This document shows, piece by piece, positions 26,159-34,276 of a stretch of 61,177 bases of DNA (within the stretch, counting starts at the first letter, position 1; each line of letters opens with the position of its first letter). Location: assembly GCA_900319865.1 (NCBI GenBank), contig ONQD01000011.1, forward strand, positions 1 to 61,177, in the 5' to 3' direction. Position numbers and translations under genes: made by a program. The notes below the pieces were generated by a model, which made no database searches, was not told the DNA's origin, and saw nothing but the letters and a program-made list of their open reading frames with translations. This DNA comes from an uncultured Bacteroidales bacterium (GTDB taxonomy: Bacteria; Bacteroidota; Bacteroidia; Bacteroidales; P3).

Positions 26159-26989
26159 ATGAAAAAAGTAATTGCTTTGATGTCAATTGTTGCATTATTG
26201 ACATTCACCAATCTCAATGGTGTCATGGCTCAGGATCAGGCTGCCCAAGCTGACCCCGCCGCAACCGCTCAAGTTGACGAGCAGACCACCGACAGCGCAG
26301 TGGTCGAAGCTCCCGCAGAGGAAATGGAAACCACCGCAGTTGCACCTGTGGAAGAGACCAAGTCTTTCCATCAGATGTTGAAAGAGAAGTATATTCAGGG
26401 TGGTGCAGGCTGGATGACCCCTGTGTTGCTGTGCCTTATCTTCGGTATGGCTCTGGTTATCGAGCGTATCCTTTATTTGAACATGGCTACCACCAATGTG
26501 CAGAAACTCCTCGAAGGCATTGAGGAGCATGTTCAGAAAGGTGACTATGCTGGTGCAAAAGATCTTTGCCGCGACACCCGTGGTCCTGTGGCTTCAATAT
26601 TCTATCAGGGTCTTGACCGTGTGAACGAGGGTCTTGACAATGTAGAGAAAGCCGTTACCTCTTACGGTGGTGTACAGATGGCCCGCTTGGAGAACAACAT
26701 GACTTGGATTGCCCTGTTTATCGCTCTGGCTCCTTCGTTTGGATTCCTCGGAACCGTTGTTGGTATGGTTCAGGCATTCTACGATATCGAGGTTGCCGGT
26801 GATATCAGCCCGACGGTTGTTGCCGGTGGTATGAAGGTGGCTCTGTTGACAACCATCTTCGGTCTTATCGTTGCCATTATCCTTCAGATTTTCTATAACT
26901 ACATCCTCACCAAAATCGAGAGCCTTGTTGCCCAGATGGAAGATGGTTCTATCTCCTTCATGGACATCCTCGTCAAGAACAAGAAATAA
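26159..26989 (+). CDS. exbB: MotA/TolQ/ExbB proton channel family protein
   Basis: 276 residues. It starts with a signal-like segment (ALMSIVALLTFTNLNGVMAQ) and an acidic Ala/Glu/Thr-rich linker to residue 72, an extension common in Bacteroidota ExbB. The channel part has three membrane helices: GWMTPVLLCLIFGMALVIER, TWIALFIALAPSFGFLGTVV, and MKVALLTTIFGLIVAIILQI. The conserved GFLGTVVGMVQAF is seen. It uses the proton gradient with the ExbD proteins encoded downstream, probably to power TonB-dependent uptake. Confidence 0.93.
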   Translation: MKKVIALMSIVALLTFTNLNGVMAQDQAAQADPAATAQVDEQTTDSAVVEAPAEEMETTAVAPVEETKSFHQMLKEKYIQGGAGWMTPVLLCLIFGMALVIERILYLNMATTNVQKLLEGIEEHVQKGDYAGAKDLCRDTRGPVASIFYQGLDRVNEGLDNVEKAVTSYGGVQMARLENNMTWIALFIALAPSFGFLGTVVGMVQAFYDIEVAGDISPTVVAGGMKVALLTTIFGLIVAIILQIFYNYILTKIESLVAQMEDGSISFMDILVKNKK

Positions 26990-27041
26990 TAGTTATAAGG
27001 AATCTTTAATAATAATTACAAACTAAAATCCTTAAACTGTT

Positions 27042-27533
27042 ATGAAAGAGAAAACTGATAAAATATTGACTCTGGTACTCTTGGGACTGAGCATTGTGGC
27101 TTCCATTTTGGCCGTATTGTTCGCCTTGGGGTCCGACCCGAAACACATTATGCAAGGCATCACTGAGTTGGGTAACAGCAATTCTGTGGCTTTCGACATT
27201 GCCTTCTGGATGCTGGTTATCCTGATTGGTGTTGCCCTCTGTGCTATTGTTGTGTTTCTTTGCAAAAAGCTTTTTGCACGTTTCAGAGAAGAGAAAGGCT
27301 ATCTCAAGAAGTTCCTTATCCTTTTGATTGTGATTGTGGCATTGTTGGTTGTTTCGTTCCTGCTGGCCAACGGCAACGACGTTTCCGCCGCACTGCTCGA
27401 CAAGCACGGCCTGTCGGTTGGCGCATCCAAACTGATTGGTGCTGCCTGCATCCTGGTTTATATCATTGTGATAGGAGCTGCTTTGTCAATCTTGGTGACT
27501 GAAGTGATGCCCAAATCTAACAAGAAAAAATAA
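27042..27533 (+). CDS. Hypothetical four-helix membrane protein of the exb operon
   Basis: 163 residues with about four membrane helices: ILTLVLLGLSIVASILAVLF, IAFWMLVILIGVALCAIVVF, LILLIVIVALLVVSFLL and LIGAACILVYIIVIGAALSI. It is not recognised as a named family. It lies between exbB (52 bases before) and exbD (6 bases after), so it is probably an accessory subunit or assembly factor of this ExbB/ExbD complex. Confidence 0.75.
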   Translation: MKEKTDKILTLVLLGLSIVASILAVLFALGSDPKHIMQGITELGNSNSVAFDIAFWMLVILIGVALCAIVVFLCKKLFARFREEKGYLKKFLILLIVIVALLVVSFLLANGNDVSAALLDKHGLSVGASKLIGAACILVYIIVIGAALSILVTEVMPKSNKKK

Positions 27534-27539
27534 TTTACT

Positions 27540-28115
27540 ATGGGAAGAAAAACACCTGGCTTAAACACCAGTTCAATGTCCGACATCTCGTTCTTGTTGT
27601 TGGCCTTCTTCCTGCTGGTCTCCAACATCAACACAGATCAGGGTATTGCACGTCGTTTGCCGCCGCCACTGCCGCCTAATCAGGAAAAACCGCCTGAGAT
27701 TAAAAAGCGCAATATTTTCGTGGTGAAAATCAACAGTCATGACCAGCTGCTCTTCAATGGAGAGTATGGTGATGTGAGAGATCTGAAAGAGCGTGCCAAA
27801 GAGTTTCTCGGCAACCCCAACAACGATCCGGAGATGCCTGAAAAGCTTACTCAGGAAATTCCCTTGCTGGGCTCGATGCAGATTTCAAAAGGTGTGATTT
27901 CGCTGCAGAACGACCGCGGTACTTCGTACGACATGTATATCGCCGTTCAGAACGAGCTGACCGCTGCTGTTGACGAGATGCGCAATGAACTCTCTCAAGA
28001 AAAATTCGGCCGCAAATATGCCGACCTTACCGAACCCCAGGCTGACGCCATCGACCAAGCAATTCCTATTGCTATCTCCGAGGCTGAGCCTACAAAGATA
28101 GGAGAAAGAAAATAA
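27540..28115 (+). CDS. exbD: ExbD/TolR-family biopolymer transport protein (first copy)
   Basis: 191 residues. After GLNTSSMSDISFLLLAFFLL, the single N-terminal helix carries the conserved Asp of SMSD needed for proton coupling. A periplasmic domain follows (KRNIFVVKINSHDQLLFNGE). Its stop shares one base with the start of the second exbD (TAATG), indicating coupled translation. Confidence 0.92.
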   Translation: MGRKTPGLNTSSMSDISFLLLAFFLLVSNINTDQGIARRLPPPLPPNQEKPPEIKKRNIFVVKINSHDQLLFNGEYGDVRDLKERAKEFLGNPNNDPEMPEKLTQEIPLLGSMQISKGVISLQNDRGTSYDMYIAVQNELTAAVDEMRNELSQEKFGRKYADLTEPQADAIDQAIPIAISEAEPTKIGERK

Positions 28116-28591
28116 TGGCACGTTTTACAGGTAAAAAAGCAAAAGAGACTCCCGGCCTTAACATGGGCTCGATGTCCGACATTATCTTCATGCTCCTGTT
28201 CTTCTTCATGACAATTACAACAATGCGTGAAAGCTCATTGTATGTGACTATCAAAGTGCCTAAGGCTACCGAGACGATTAAGCTGCAAAAGAAAAGTCTT
28301 GTCAGTTATATCAATGTCGGTACTCCTATGGTGGGCGATATGCAGAAGAAGTATGGTACTGAATCGCGTATTCAGCTGAACGACCAGATTGCTGAAGTTT
28401 CGGATATTCCTCTGTATGTGGAAACCGAATTGCAGTCGCGTGTCGATGCTGACCGTCCTTTCGTCACCTTCTCTATCAAGGCCGACCAAGACACAAGAAT
28501 GGGTTTGATAAGCGACATCAAACAGGAGTTGCGTAACTCTGGTGCATTTAAAATATTCTATAATGCCCAAAAAGCCGAACGCAAGTATTAA
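28115..28591 (+). CDS. ExbD/TolR-family biopolymer transport protein (second copy)
   Basis: 158 residues. GLNMGSMSDIIFMLLFFFMT mirrors the first copy with the same Asp-bearing helix. The periplasmic part (YVTIKVPKATETIKLQKKSL) differs, so the two may form a heteromer. It overlaps the first copy by one base and ends before a clear intrinsic terminator. Confidence 0.92.
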   Translation: MARFTGKKAKETPGLNMGSMSDIIFMLLFFFMTITTMRESSLYVTIKVPKATETIKLQKKSLVSYINVGTPMVGDMQKKYGTESRIQLNDQIAEVSDIPLYVETELQSRVDADRPFVTFSIKADQDTRMGLISDIKQELRNSGAFKIFYNAQKAERKY

Positions 28592-28619
28592 CGTTTAGGC
28601 TACACTGATAAGAAAGGAA

Positions 28620-28648
28620 GGCTGTCCATTTATGGATGGCCTTTTTTT
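28620..28648 (+). terminator. Intrinsic terminator of the exb operon
   Basis: GGCTGTCCAT (28620-28629) pairs with ATGGATGGCC (28632-28641), followed by a run of seven T. Confidence 0.9.
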
Positions 28649-28761
28649 GATTATGTGCGTTTGATTCTATTTGTTTGGGCTGTTGTGCTTATGGTAATAG
28701 TTGTTTTGTTGTTTTTGGAAAAATATGTAGGATAAAGGGAAAATTATATCTGATTAATTTG

Positions 28762-28769
28762 TAAATTTG
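28762..28769 (+). promoter_or_regulatory. -7 box for the 28812 gene
   Basis: TAAATTTG, an exact TAnnTTTG match 42 bases before the ATG at 28812. Confidence 0.55.
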
Positions 28770-28811
28770 CAAAAGAAAGAATGAGATAATTATCTATTGA
28801 ATATACTAAAA

Positions 28812-30035
28812 ATGAAAACATTGACTATGATTTACCTTTTTAAAGGAAGCAGAATTGTTTCAAGTCGCATGAGCCGTTTAGTCGCCAAAGGGTTGGCGGC
28901 ATTGTTGTTTTGTGTATTAATTGGTGGAAATGTCGTCGGACAGTCTTCAGACCAACAGTTGGCCAAAGTCCGTTCTTGGCAGAAGGGACCTTTAACTTGG
29001 AACGATTTCAAGGTTGTGGATCAAAGTATTGGTGCGGAACATTCTTATCTGGAGTTTTTCTTGAAGACCGAATATAACGTGCGTAAGTTGGACGGTGTGA
29101 GCCTTTCCAAGCGTGAGGCTGTGGCGTATGTGAACAGAACCCTTTCATGGGTTGATAAAGCCTGCCAGACACCAGCAGAGTTGCGTTATAATCAGGTAAT
29201 CTTCAATCTTGCCGAGTTGCAACGCAGACGTATGCAGATTGAATTGGATTCAACCAATGATGTGAATACAGCCTACCACATGCGTCTTTTGACACATACC
29301 GTCGATAGCTTCTGCCGTGTGACCAATTATGGTTTCGACACATTGGAGGTTGCCATTTGGGATGTGGAGGTACGTAATCAGATGGATGCTATCACACCCC
29401 GAATGGTGGAATTGGAAGCCAAGAAAAATCAGATGCCCAAGTATTACACCACTTCCCGTTTCGGGATGAATATGGGTCCTGGGATGAAGATTATGGGTGG
29501 ACAACTGAGAGACTATTTCCGCCCCAGCGGTGGTATGTATATGGATTTTGAGTTAGGCTATTGGCGCAACATCTTTTCAATGGGATTCTATGTTGGAGGA
29601 GGAAAGGCCAAGAGGGATGTTGTGTGTGTGAACAATGACAATGATTTGTTTGAAGGAGAACGCCTTTCAGTACTTGATCTGAATATCAACTATGGCTTTG
29701 CCGTGATTGATAACCAGAAGGTTCGTCTAACACCTTTTGTGGGCTATGGTATGAATGGTTTCTACCTGAACTCAAATAATGAGAACGAAAGTTCGATTGG
29801 GCCGACCGATGGATGTTGGCGAGCCGGATTGGATTTCAAATACCATTTGTTCAACGATGCTGATTTCTCTGAGAAATCGGGCAGTCAATTCTTGGGTTCC
29901 GTGAATGCAAAAGTATACATGACTTTCGACAAGATGCGGCAGATAGAAGGTACCCCCAAAGGGTTTACCATCAATGTTCAGTTGGGAGTTGGATTTATGG
30001 GACAGAGCAATAAGGTTAAAACAGTGAAGAAATAA
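28812..30035 (+). CDS. Hypothetical outer membrane protein
   Basis: About 407 residues from ATG 28812. A TTG at 28797 is the alternative upstream start. A signal peptide precedes QSSDQQ. The first half (WQKGPLTWNDFKVVD ... SYLEFFLKTEYNV) resembles the periplasmic domain often seen before small barrels in Bacteroidota. The second half (YMDFELGYWRNIFSMGFYVG, KVRLTPFVGYGMNGFYL) is a glycine/aromatic strand series typical of an outer membrane barrel. Function unknown. It ends at a strong terminator. Confidence 0.7.
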   Translation: MKTLTMIYLFKGSRIVSSRMSRLVAKGLAALLFCVLIGGNVVGQSSDQQLAKVRSWQKGPLTWNDFKVVDQSIGAEHSYLEFFLKTEYNVRKLDGVSLSKREAVAYVNRTLSWVDKACQTPAELRYNQVIFNLAELQRRRMQIELDSTNDVNTAYHMRLLTHTVDSFCRVTNYGFDTLEVAIWDVEVRNQMDAITPRMVELEAKKNQMPKYYTTSRFGMNMGPGMKIMGGQLRDYFRPSGGMYMDFELGYWRNIFSMGFYVGGGKAKRDVVCVNNDNDLFEGERLSVLDLNINYGFAVIDNQKVRLTPFVGYGMNGFYLNSNNENESSIGPTDGCWRAGLDFKYHLFNDADFSEKSGSQFLGSVNAKVYMTFDKMRQIEGTPKGFTINVQLGVGFMGQSNKVKTVKK

Positions 30036-30065
30036 CTTTAACTTTTCATCCTTTTTTATTTTTTT

Positions 30066-30098
30066 CGGCGGACAGCATTTGTTGTTCGCCGTTTTTTT
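30066..30098 (+). terminator. Intrinsic terminator
   Basis: CGGCGGAC (30066-30073) pairs with GTTCGCCG (30084-30091), with one G-U pair, followed by seven T. Confidence 0.85.
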
Positions 30099-30104
30099 AG
30101 CTAT

Positions 30105-30201
30105 AATGACCGATTTGGGTTCAGAACAACTGTAGCAACTGTAGCGCTGCAACGCGGCGATAAAGATTCCACACATTGCCCGTCCTAATGACCGGTTGAG
30201 G
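30105..30201. repeat. Short intergenic repeats marking the left edge of an accessory segment
   Basis: Contains AATGACCGATTTGGGT (30105-30120), a 19-base AACTGTAGCGCTGCAACGC (30137-30155) and a diverged AATGACCGGTTGAGG (30187-30201). Close copies occur at 33120-33138 and 33544-33559, on the far side of the PLD and DUF1848 genes. Confidence 0.5.
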
Positions 30202-30253
30202 ATTAATGTATAGACAAAAAAGGCTCTCCAATAGTCTGACTTCTCCAAAAAAC

Positions 30254-30283
30254 TTGCCATATCAAATATTATTCGTATTTTTG
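30254..30283 (+). promoter_or_regulatory. Promoter of the nucleotidyltransferase remnant
   Basis: TTG at 30254-30256, a 19-base spacer, then TATTTTTG at 30276-30283. This is one of the best -33/-7 matches in the window, yet it drives only a 32-codon remnant. Confidence 0.6.
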
Positions 30284-30305
30284 CATCGAAAAAAACATTT
30301 CACCC

Positions 30306-30404
30306 ATGACAGACAAAGCCATGATGCAACGGATTAAACAAAATGTGCTTGAAGTTGATCCTCAGGCAGAAGTATGGCTTTATGGGTCACAGGCACGTAA
30401 CTAA
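30306..30404 (+). pseudogene. Truncated minimal nucleotidyltransferase (MNT-domain) gene
   Basis: 32 codons from ATG 30306 to TAA 30404. The peptide ends ...AEVWLYGSQARN, matching the start of minimal nucleotidyltransferases up to the LYGSxAR metal-site loop. It stops exactly where the catalytic Asp-x-Asp would follow. The rest of the domain is not found downstream; AT-rich DNA and the PLD gene follow instead. These proteins usually pair with HEPN toxins; no HEPN gene is seen. It appears to be a remnant cut by insertion or deletion. Confidence 0.6.
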
Positions 30405-30520
30405 TTGATTGAAATAGTGATAGTTTATAAAACTATCTTTTATCAAAGTATATAGTAAATAAAAATTATTGTATAGCCATTGCAAAAAAAAGAATAGTTA
30501 ACAATAAACAATGAACAATC

Positions 30521-31765
30521 ATGTCAAAGATTATTATTAATTCCGAAGAATTAAGTAACATTTTTCAAGAAAAGTGCAAGAATTATAATCATATAGCTTT
30601 CGTTACAGCTTGGGCAGGTAATCCTAATGAAAAAAGTATCCAATGTCTCTATAATAATCGCTATAAAATTACAAAAGCAGTGGTGGGGCTACATTTTTAT
30701 CAAACTTCACCGTTTTTTATTAAGAAATTCTGGGGGATAAGTGCTGTACGCTATATCACCAATCGTAATACTGATATATTTCATCCGAAGGTTTACCTGT
30801 TTTATAACAATAAAAATAAGTGGGAAGCATTAGTCGGAAGTTCCAATTTGACAATGGGTGGATTTGAAAAGAATACCGAATGTAATGTGTTACTAACATC
30901 CGATGAAGATTCCCAAAATGTCTATTCTGACTTGTTGATATTTATCTCAAATCAACATAGAGAATCCGTGATAATGTCAGAAGATGAGTACTTAGTATAT
31001 TGTGAGTATAGCAAAAAGAATAATAAAAATAAAACATTTGATAATTTAATTGCCCCTCTGAACCATAATCTTACTGGTTTTGATTGGGATATTTATTATT
31101 CTCGTCTAATTGATAATGAGGGCAGAAATCATAAGGAAAAGATTAAAATTCGATTAAAATTATTAGACAGATGTCAACTTTTATTCAAAGAGAAAAGTTT
31201 CAAGGACTTTAGTGAAGACGAACAAAAAGCCGTGGCAGGTATAGTTGCGAATATTGGCGATGGAATTGAAGATTGGCAATTTTTTGGTAGCACAAGCGCT
31301 AATGGTCATTTTAAAACAAAATTAAAAGATAAGAAGATAGTAAAAAGATTGTCTGATGCTATAGACCTGATTCCCCTAGAGGGAAATGTCAATAAAGACA
31401 TCTATGATAAATATGTAAAAACCATGAAAAATGTATTGGGAATGAATGACCCTGTAACTATATGCACTAGATTTTTAGCATTAAAACGACCTGATTTGTT
31501 TGTGTGTATGGCAGGAAGGACTTCAAAAAATGAAGGTCAGTCAACGATATCTAAGTTGCTAGAGATGCTTGGGGAAAAGGTCAAAAAGAGTACTACAATT
31601 TCCCTTAATAACTATTGGGATAAGGTGGTTGAGAACATTCGGAATTCGAAATGGTACAAAGAAACAATGAGAGTAGATGCTGATATAATTGAGAAAAGGG
31701 TATATCAATATCGCGCTGCAATGTTAGATGGTCTGTGCTATAGGTTAAACGAGTCCTTTAATTAG
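30521..31765 (+). CDS. Phospholipase D-like domain protein, possible nuclease
   Basis: 414 residues. Residues 1-150 contain FHPKVYLFYNNKNKWEALVG then SSNLTMGGF: His88, Lys90 and Ser107/Asn109 form one HKD half-site of the PLD superfamily. One motif per chain suggests a dimer, as in PLD-type nucleases. Residues 190-414 form an unrecognised, mostly helical domain (DPVTICTRFLALKRPDLFVC). The gene is strongly AT-rich against its flanks and lies in an eroded segment with short bracketing repeats, suggesting acquisition by transfer. A defence or DNA-processing role is inferred only. Confidence 0.75.
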   Translation: MSKIIINSEELSNIFQEKCKNYNHIAFVTAWAGNPNEKSIQCLYNNRYKITKAVVGLHFYQTSPFFIKKFWGISAVRYITNRNTDIFHPKVYLFYNNKNKWEALVGSSNLTMGGFEKNTECNVLLTSDEDSQNVYSDLLIFISNQHRESVIMSEDEYLVYCEYSKKNNKNKTFDNLIAPLNHNLTGFDWDIYYSRLIDNEGRNHKEKIKIRLKLLDRCQLLFKEKSFKDFSEDEQKAVAGIVANIGDGIEDWQFFGSTSANGHFKTKLKDKKIVKRLSDAIDLIPLEGNVNKDIYDKYVKTMKNVLGMNDPVTICTRFLALKRPDLFVCMAGRTSKNEGQSTISKLLEMLGEKVKKSTTISLNNYWDKVVENIRNSKWYKETMRVDADIIEKRVYQYRAAMLDGLCYRLNESFN

Positions 31766-31965
31766 TTTTTTTCCCTTTTGTTGCAGATTTGCAAACAGTT
31801 CTGCAGTCCTTAACAAAGAATAGAAAGAGTAAATTCTTGTAGTTGAAGTTCTTTCGGAATTGAACATTAGGTATCACAAGCGTTGTTATATACTTTATAC
31901 TAAGGCTATTTTTGGTCTTCCACTATTCGTGGGAGATTTGGAAAGTATGAATAACAATAGTAACA
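31766..31965. other. AT-rich spacer with a possible remnant frame
   Basis: Between the PLD gene and the DUF1848 gene. A short open stretch reading ILVVEVLSELNIRYHKRC then YILYTKAIFGLPLF lacks a start codon and ends at 31972. It may be a gene remnant; no family is assigned. Confidence 0.25.
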
Positions 31966-33021
31966 ATGACTGAGAAAGTATATATCACCCTTGACGACGG
32001 GAGCGTGGTGGAGACTACGATGCATCCTGTGATTGTGTCAGCGAGTCGGGCGACGGATATTCCGGCGTTTTATGCCGACTGGTTCTTTTATCGGCTGCGG
32101 AAGGACTATTCGGCTTGGATTAATCCTTTCAATAACAAGAAGGGGTATGTGTCGTATCAGGAAACACGGTTTATTGCCTTCTGGTCGAAGAATCCCAAGC
32201 CACTGCTGGAGCATCTGGATGAACTCGATAAACATAATATCGGGTGCTATATCCAATATACGCTGAATGACTATGAGACTGACGGGCTAGAAAAGAAGGT
32301 GCCAACAGTACAGGAGCGTATCGACACATTCAAGCGACTTGTTGACCGTATAGGCCTCGGCAGAGTTATTTGGCGGTTCGACCCGCTGGTACTGACTGAT
32401 AGAATTACAACAGATGTGCTGCTTGACAAGATTGAACGCATAGGCGACCAGCTGAAGGGATAAACCGAGAAACTCGTGTTCAGTTTTGCCGACATCGCAT
32501 CTTACCGCAAGGTGAAACATAACTTGAAGGAGTCGAACATCAACTATATAGAATGGAATGAACTGGATATGGCTGATTTCGCCAAACGGCTTGTGGAATT
32601 GAACAAGAAATGGGGCTTCACCCTTGCCACTTGCGGGGAGAAGATTGACTTGCCAGGTGTGGTACACAATAGCTGCATCGACCATGATTTGATTATCCGT
32701 CTTGCCCACAGGGACAAGGTGTTGATGGATTATCTTGGTGTGACAAAGATTCCATTGCAACGAGATATGTTCGGCAATGTGGATTTGCCCCAAGGAGCCA
32801 TTCTGCTGAACGACGGGACAGCGGCCATACAAAAAATGAAGATGTCCGACAAGGGGCAGCGGGCGGCTTGCGGCTGCATGGTGAGCAAGGACATCGGGCA
32901 GTATAACACCTGTCCGCACCAGTGCGAATACTGCTATGCCAACGCCTCGAAGGAGCTGGCTACAGAGAACTGGCACCGCCATCAACTAGACCCACATTCG
33001 GAGCTTATAGTTCCTATATGA
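31966..33021 (+). pseudogene. DUF1848 family gene interrupted by one in-frame stop
   Basis: Two parts in the same frame (31966-32463 and 32464-33021) give about 350 residues split by one TAA at 32461-32463. The first part begins with ITLDDGSVVETTMHPVIVSA then SRATDIPAFYADWFFYRL. The second continues directly with TEKLVFSFADIASYRK and ends with ACGCMVSKDIGQYNTCPHQC then EYCYANAS. That carries a CxxxCxxC cluster like radical SAM iron-sulfur sites, characteristic of DUF1848. No frameshift is needed: one base change at the stop restores the gene. It could be a recent pseudogene, a read error, or read-through. Confidence 0.8.
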
Positions 33022-33119
33022 TTATAAATAATAGATATAACACCCATAGAAGAAGAATCATTCGCAGAATATCGCCTTTGTCTGCGTATTTGCATTATTG
33101 GTGGATGAAGGCGTTTTTG

Positions 33120-33138
33120 AACTGTAGCACTGCAACGC
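33120..33138. repeat. Right copy of a 19-bp bracketing repeat
   Basis: AACTGTAGCACTGCAACGC, one mismatch from 30137-30155 and in the same orientation. The two copies enclose the nucleotidyltransferase remnant, the PLD gene and the DUF1848 gene. Confidence 0.5.
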
Positions 33139-33162
33139 TGCTGGCACTAATTGGGGGTGGGG

Positions 33163-33234
33163 GGACTTGTCGGACAGGTCGGACAGGTCGGACGGGTTGG
33201 ACAGGTCGGACTGGTTGGACTGGTCTGACTGGGT
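33163..33234. repeat. Eight-copy 9-bp tandem repeat
   Basis: Unit GGACAGGTC with variants (GGACTTGTC, GGACGGGTT, GGACTGGTT, TGACTGGGT), eight in a row. Intergenic; any frame through it gives a low-complexity Thr-Gly-Arg peptide. Confidence 0.85.
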
Positions 33235-33543
33235 AGGGCTTTAGGCCGCAATGCGGTGGTTGTATTTTTGCATTGTGTTTGAGTTGCGACGGACTTCGTT
33301 GAAGGTTCTGTGTTGCTTCGCTTTAGGTTCGCTTCCGGAGGCGAACAAAGAGCGAAGAAAGACACTCGGCAAAGTGGCGGCGAAGACTCATCACAAAAAA
33401 GAGTTCTTTGACATATTTGCTTATAGGTTTTAATCAAGCCCCAGACGTTTGACCTACAAAAATAATTGACCCCAATCGGTAGTTCGGGCGACTTTTATAT
33501 TCTTTCTCTCTCTTTCTGGTCACTTTATGCCCTATCAGCATTC
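33235..33543. other. Gene-free spacer with a nested hairpin
   Basis: Within it, CTTCGCTTT (33316-33324) and GTTCGC (33327-33332) pair with GCGAAC (33341-33346) and AAAGAGCGAAG (33347-33357), a long hairpin. A reverse copy of the CCGATTGGGG motif lies at 33468-33480. No convincing gene. Confidence 0.5.
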
Positions 33544-33587
33544 AAATGACCGATTGGGTGGGGATGGATATCCCGCAGAAAATGAAA

Positions 33588-33614
33588 AGAGGGTGCCTTT
33601 GTGGGACACCCTCT
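33588..33614 (-). terminator. Terminator of gcvH
   Basis: AGAGGGTG (33588-33595) pairs with CACCCTCT (33607-33614). Read leftward it is followed by TTTTCATTTTC. It lies 44 bases past the gcvH stop. Confidence 0.75.
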
Positions 33615-33657
33615 GAGTCATGAAAAGAATGATTTTAAATCAAAGTGATAATACTGA

Positions 33658-34035
33658 TTAGGCACCAATTTTGGTGGTGTAGGCAGCGCTATCGAGCAGG
33701 CCGTTGATATCGTCCATGTTCTCGGGTTTGATTTTGATGATCCAACCTTCACCATAGGGGTCGTTGTTGATAGAAGAAGCCTCTTCGAGAGCTTCGTTGA
33801 ATTCAACCACTTCGCCTTTAACGGGCATGAGGAGGTCGGCCACAGTCTTAACGGCTTCGAGGCTACCGAAAGCTTCGCCAGCTTCGATGGTGTCGCCTAC
33901 GCAGTCAACGTCAACAAATACGATATCGCCTAATTCGTGTTGTGCATAGTCAGTGATACCAACAAATGCAAATTCGCCTTCAACGCGTACCCATTCATCA
34001 TCCTGGGTGTACTTTAAATTCTGAGGAATGTTCAT
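33658..34035 (-). CDS. gcvH: Glycine cleavage system H protein
   Basis: 125 residues. It carries the aminomethyl group between the P, T and L proteins on a lipoyl arm. The lipoylation site is Lys63 in [19 protein letters not shown]. The start [20 protein letters not shown] and the turn [16 protein letters not shown] are typical. It stands alone with its own promoter and terminator; gcvT and gcvP are absent from the window, while a dihydrolipoyl dehydrogenase is at 45981. Confidence 0.97.
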   Translation of the reverse strand: MNIPQNLKYTQDDEWVRVEGEFAFVGITDYAQHELGDIVFVDVDCVGDTIEAGEAFGSLEAVKTVADLLMPVKGEVVEFNEALEEASSINNDPYGEGWIIKIKPENMDDINGLLDSAAYTTKIGA

Positions 34036-34080
34036 GTTATTATTGTTTTAAAATGTAATATTATTGTTTTAAATTTTCTG

Positions 34081-34110
34081 CAAAAATACACAATTTAGTC
34101 CGTTCAGCAA
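34081..34110 (-). promoter_or_regulatory. Promoter of gcvH
   Basis: Read leftward: TTG (34110-34108), 19 bases, TATTTTTG (34088-34081). About 45 bases before the gcvH start. Confidence 0.65.
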
Positions 34111-34120
34111 AAAAAAAGTT

Positions 34121-34149
34121 TTGTGTATCATTTTTTTTTCATACTTTTG
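34121..34149 (+). promoter_or_regulatory. Promoter of rho
   Basis: TTG at 34121-34123 and TACTTTTG at 34142-34149 with an 18-base spacer. The leader to the rho ATG is about 120 bases, long enough for autoregulation. Confidence 0.55.
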
Positions 34150-34276
34150 TATCATCAAATGAAGTCTGAATTGTGTCTGAGGGTGAGTTCTGTTTGTTGA
34201 AATTCAAGACTTTCCGTATTATTTATTGAATCAATACATTTTCGAAAAAAATAATATAAGCACATAAGTTATATTT

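Noticed and set aside
32922-33236. 104-codon frame running through the 9-bp tandem array
   Set aside because: It overlaps the DUF1848 gene end in another frame and finishes as a Thr-Gly-Arg repeat generated by the array.
33380-33440. GAGTTCTTTGACATATTTG, resembling leader sequence seen before some CRISPR arrays
   Set aside because: No direct repeats with spacers and no cas genes are present in the window.
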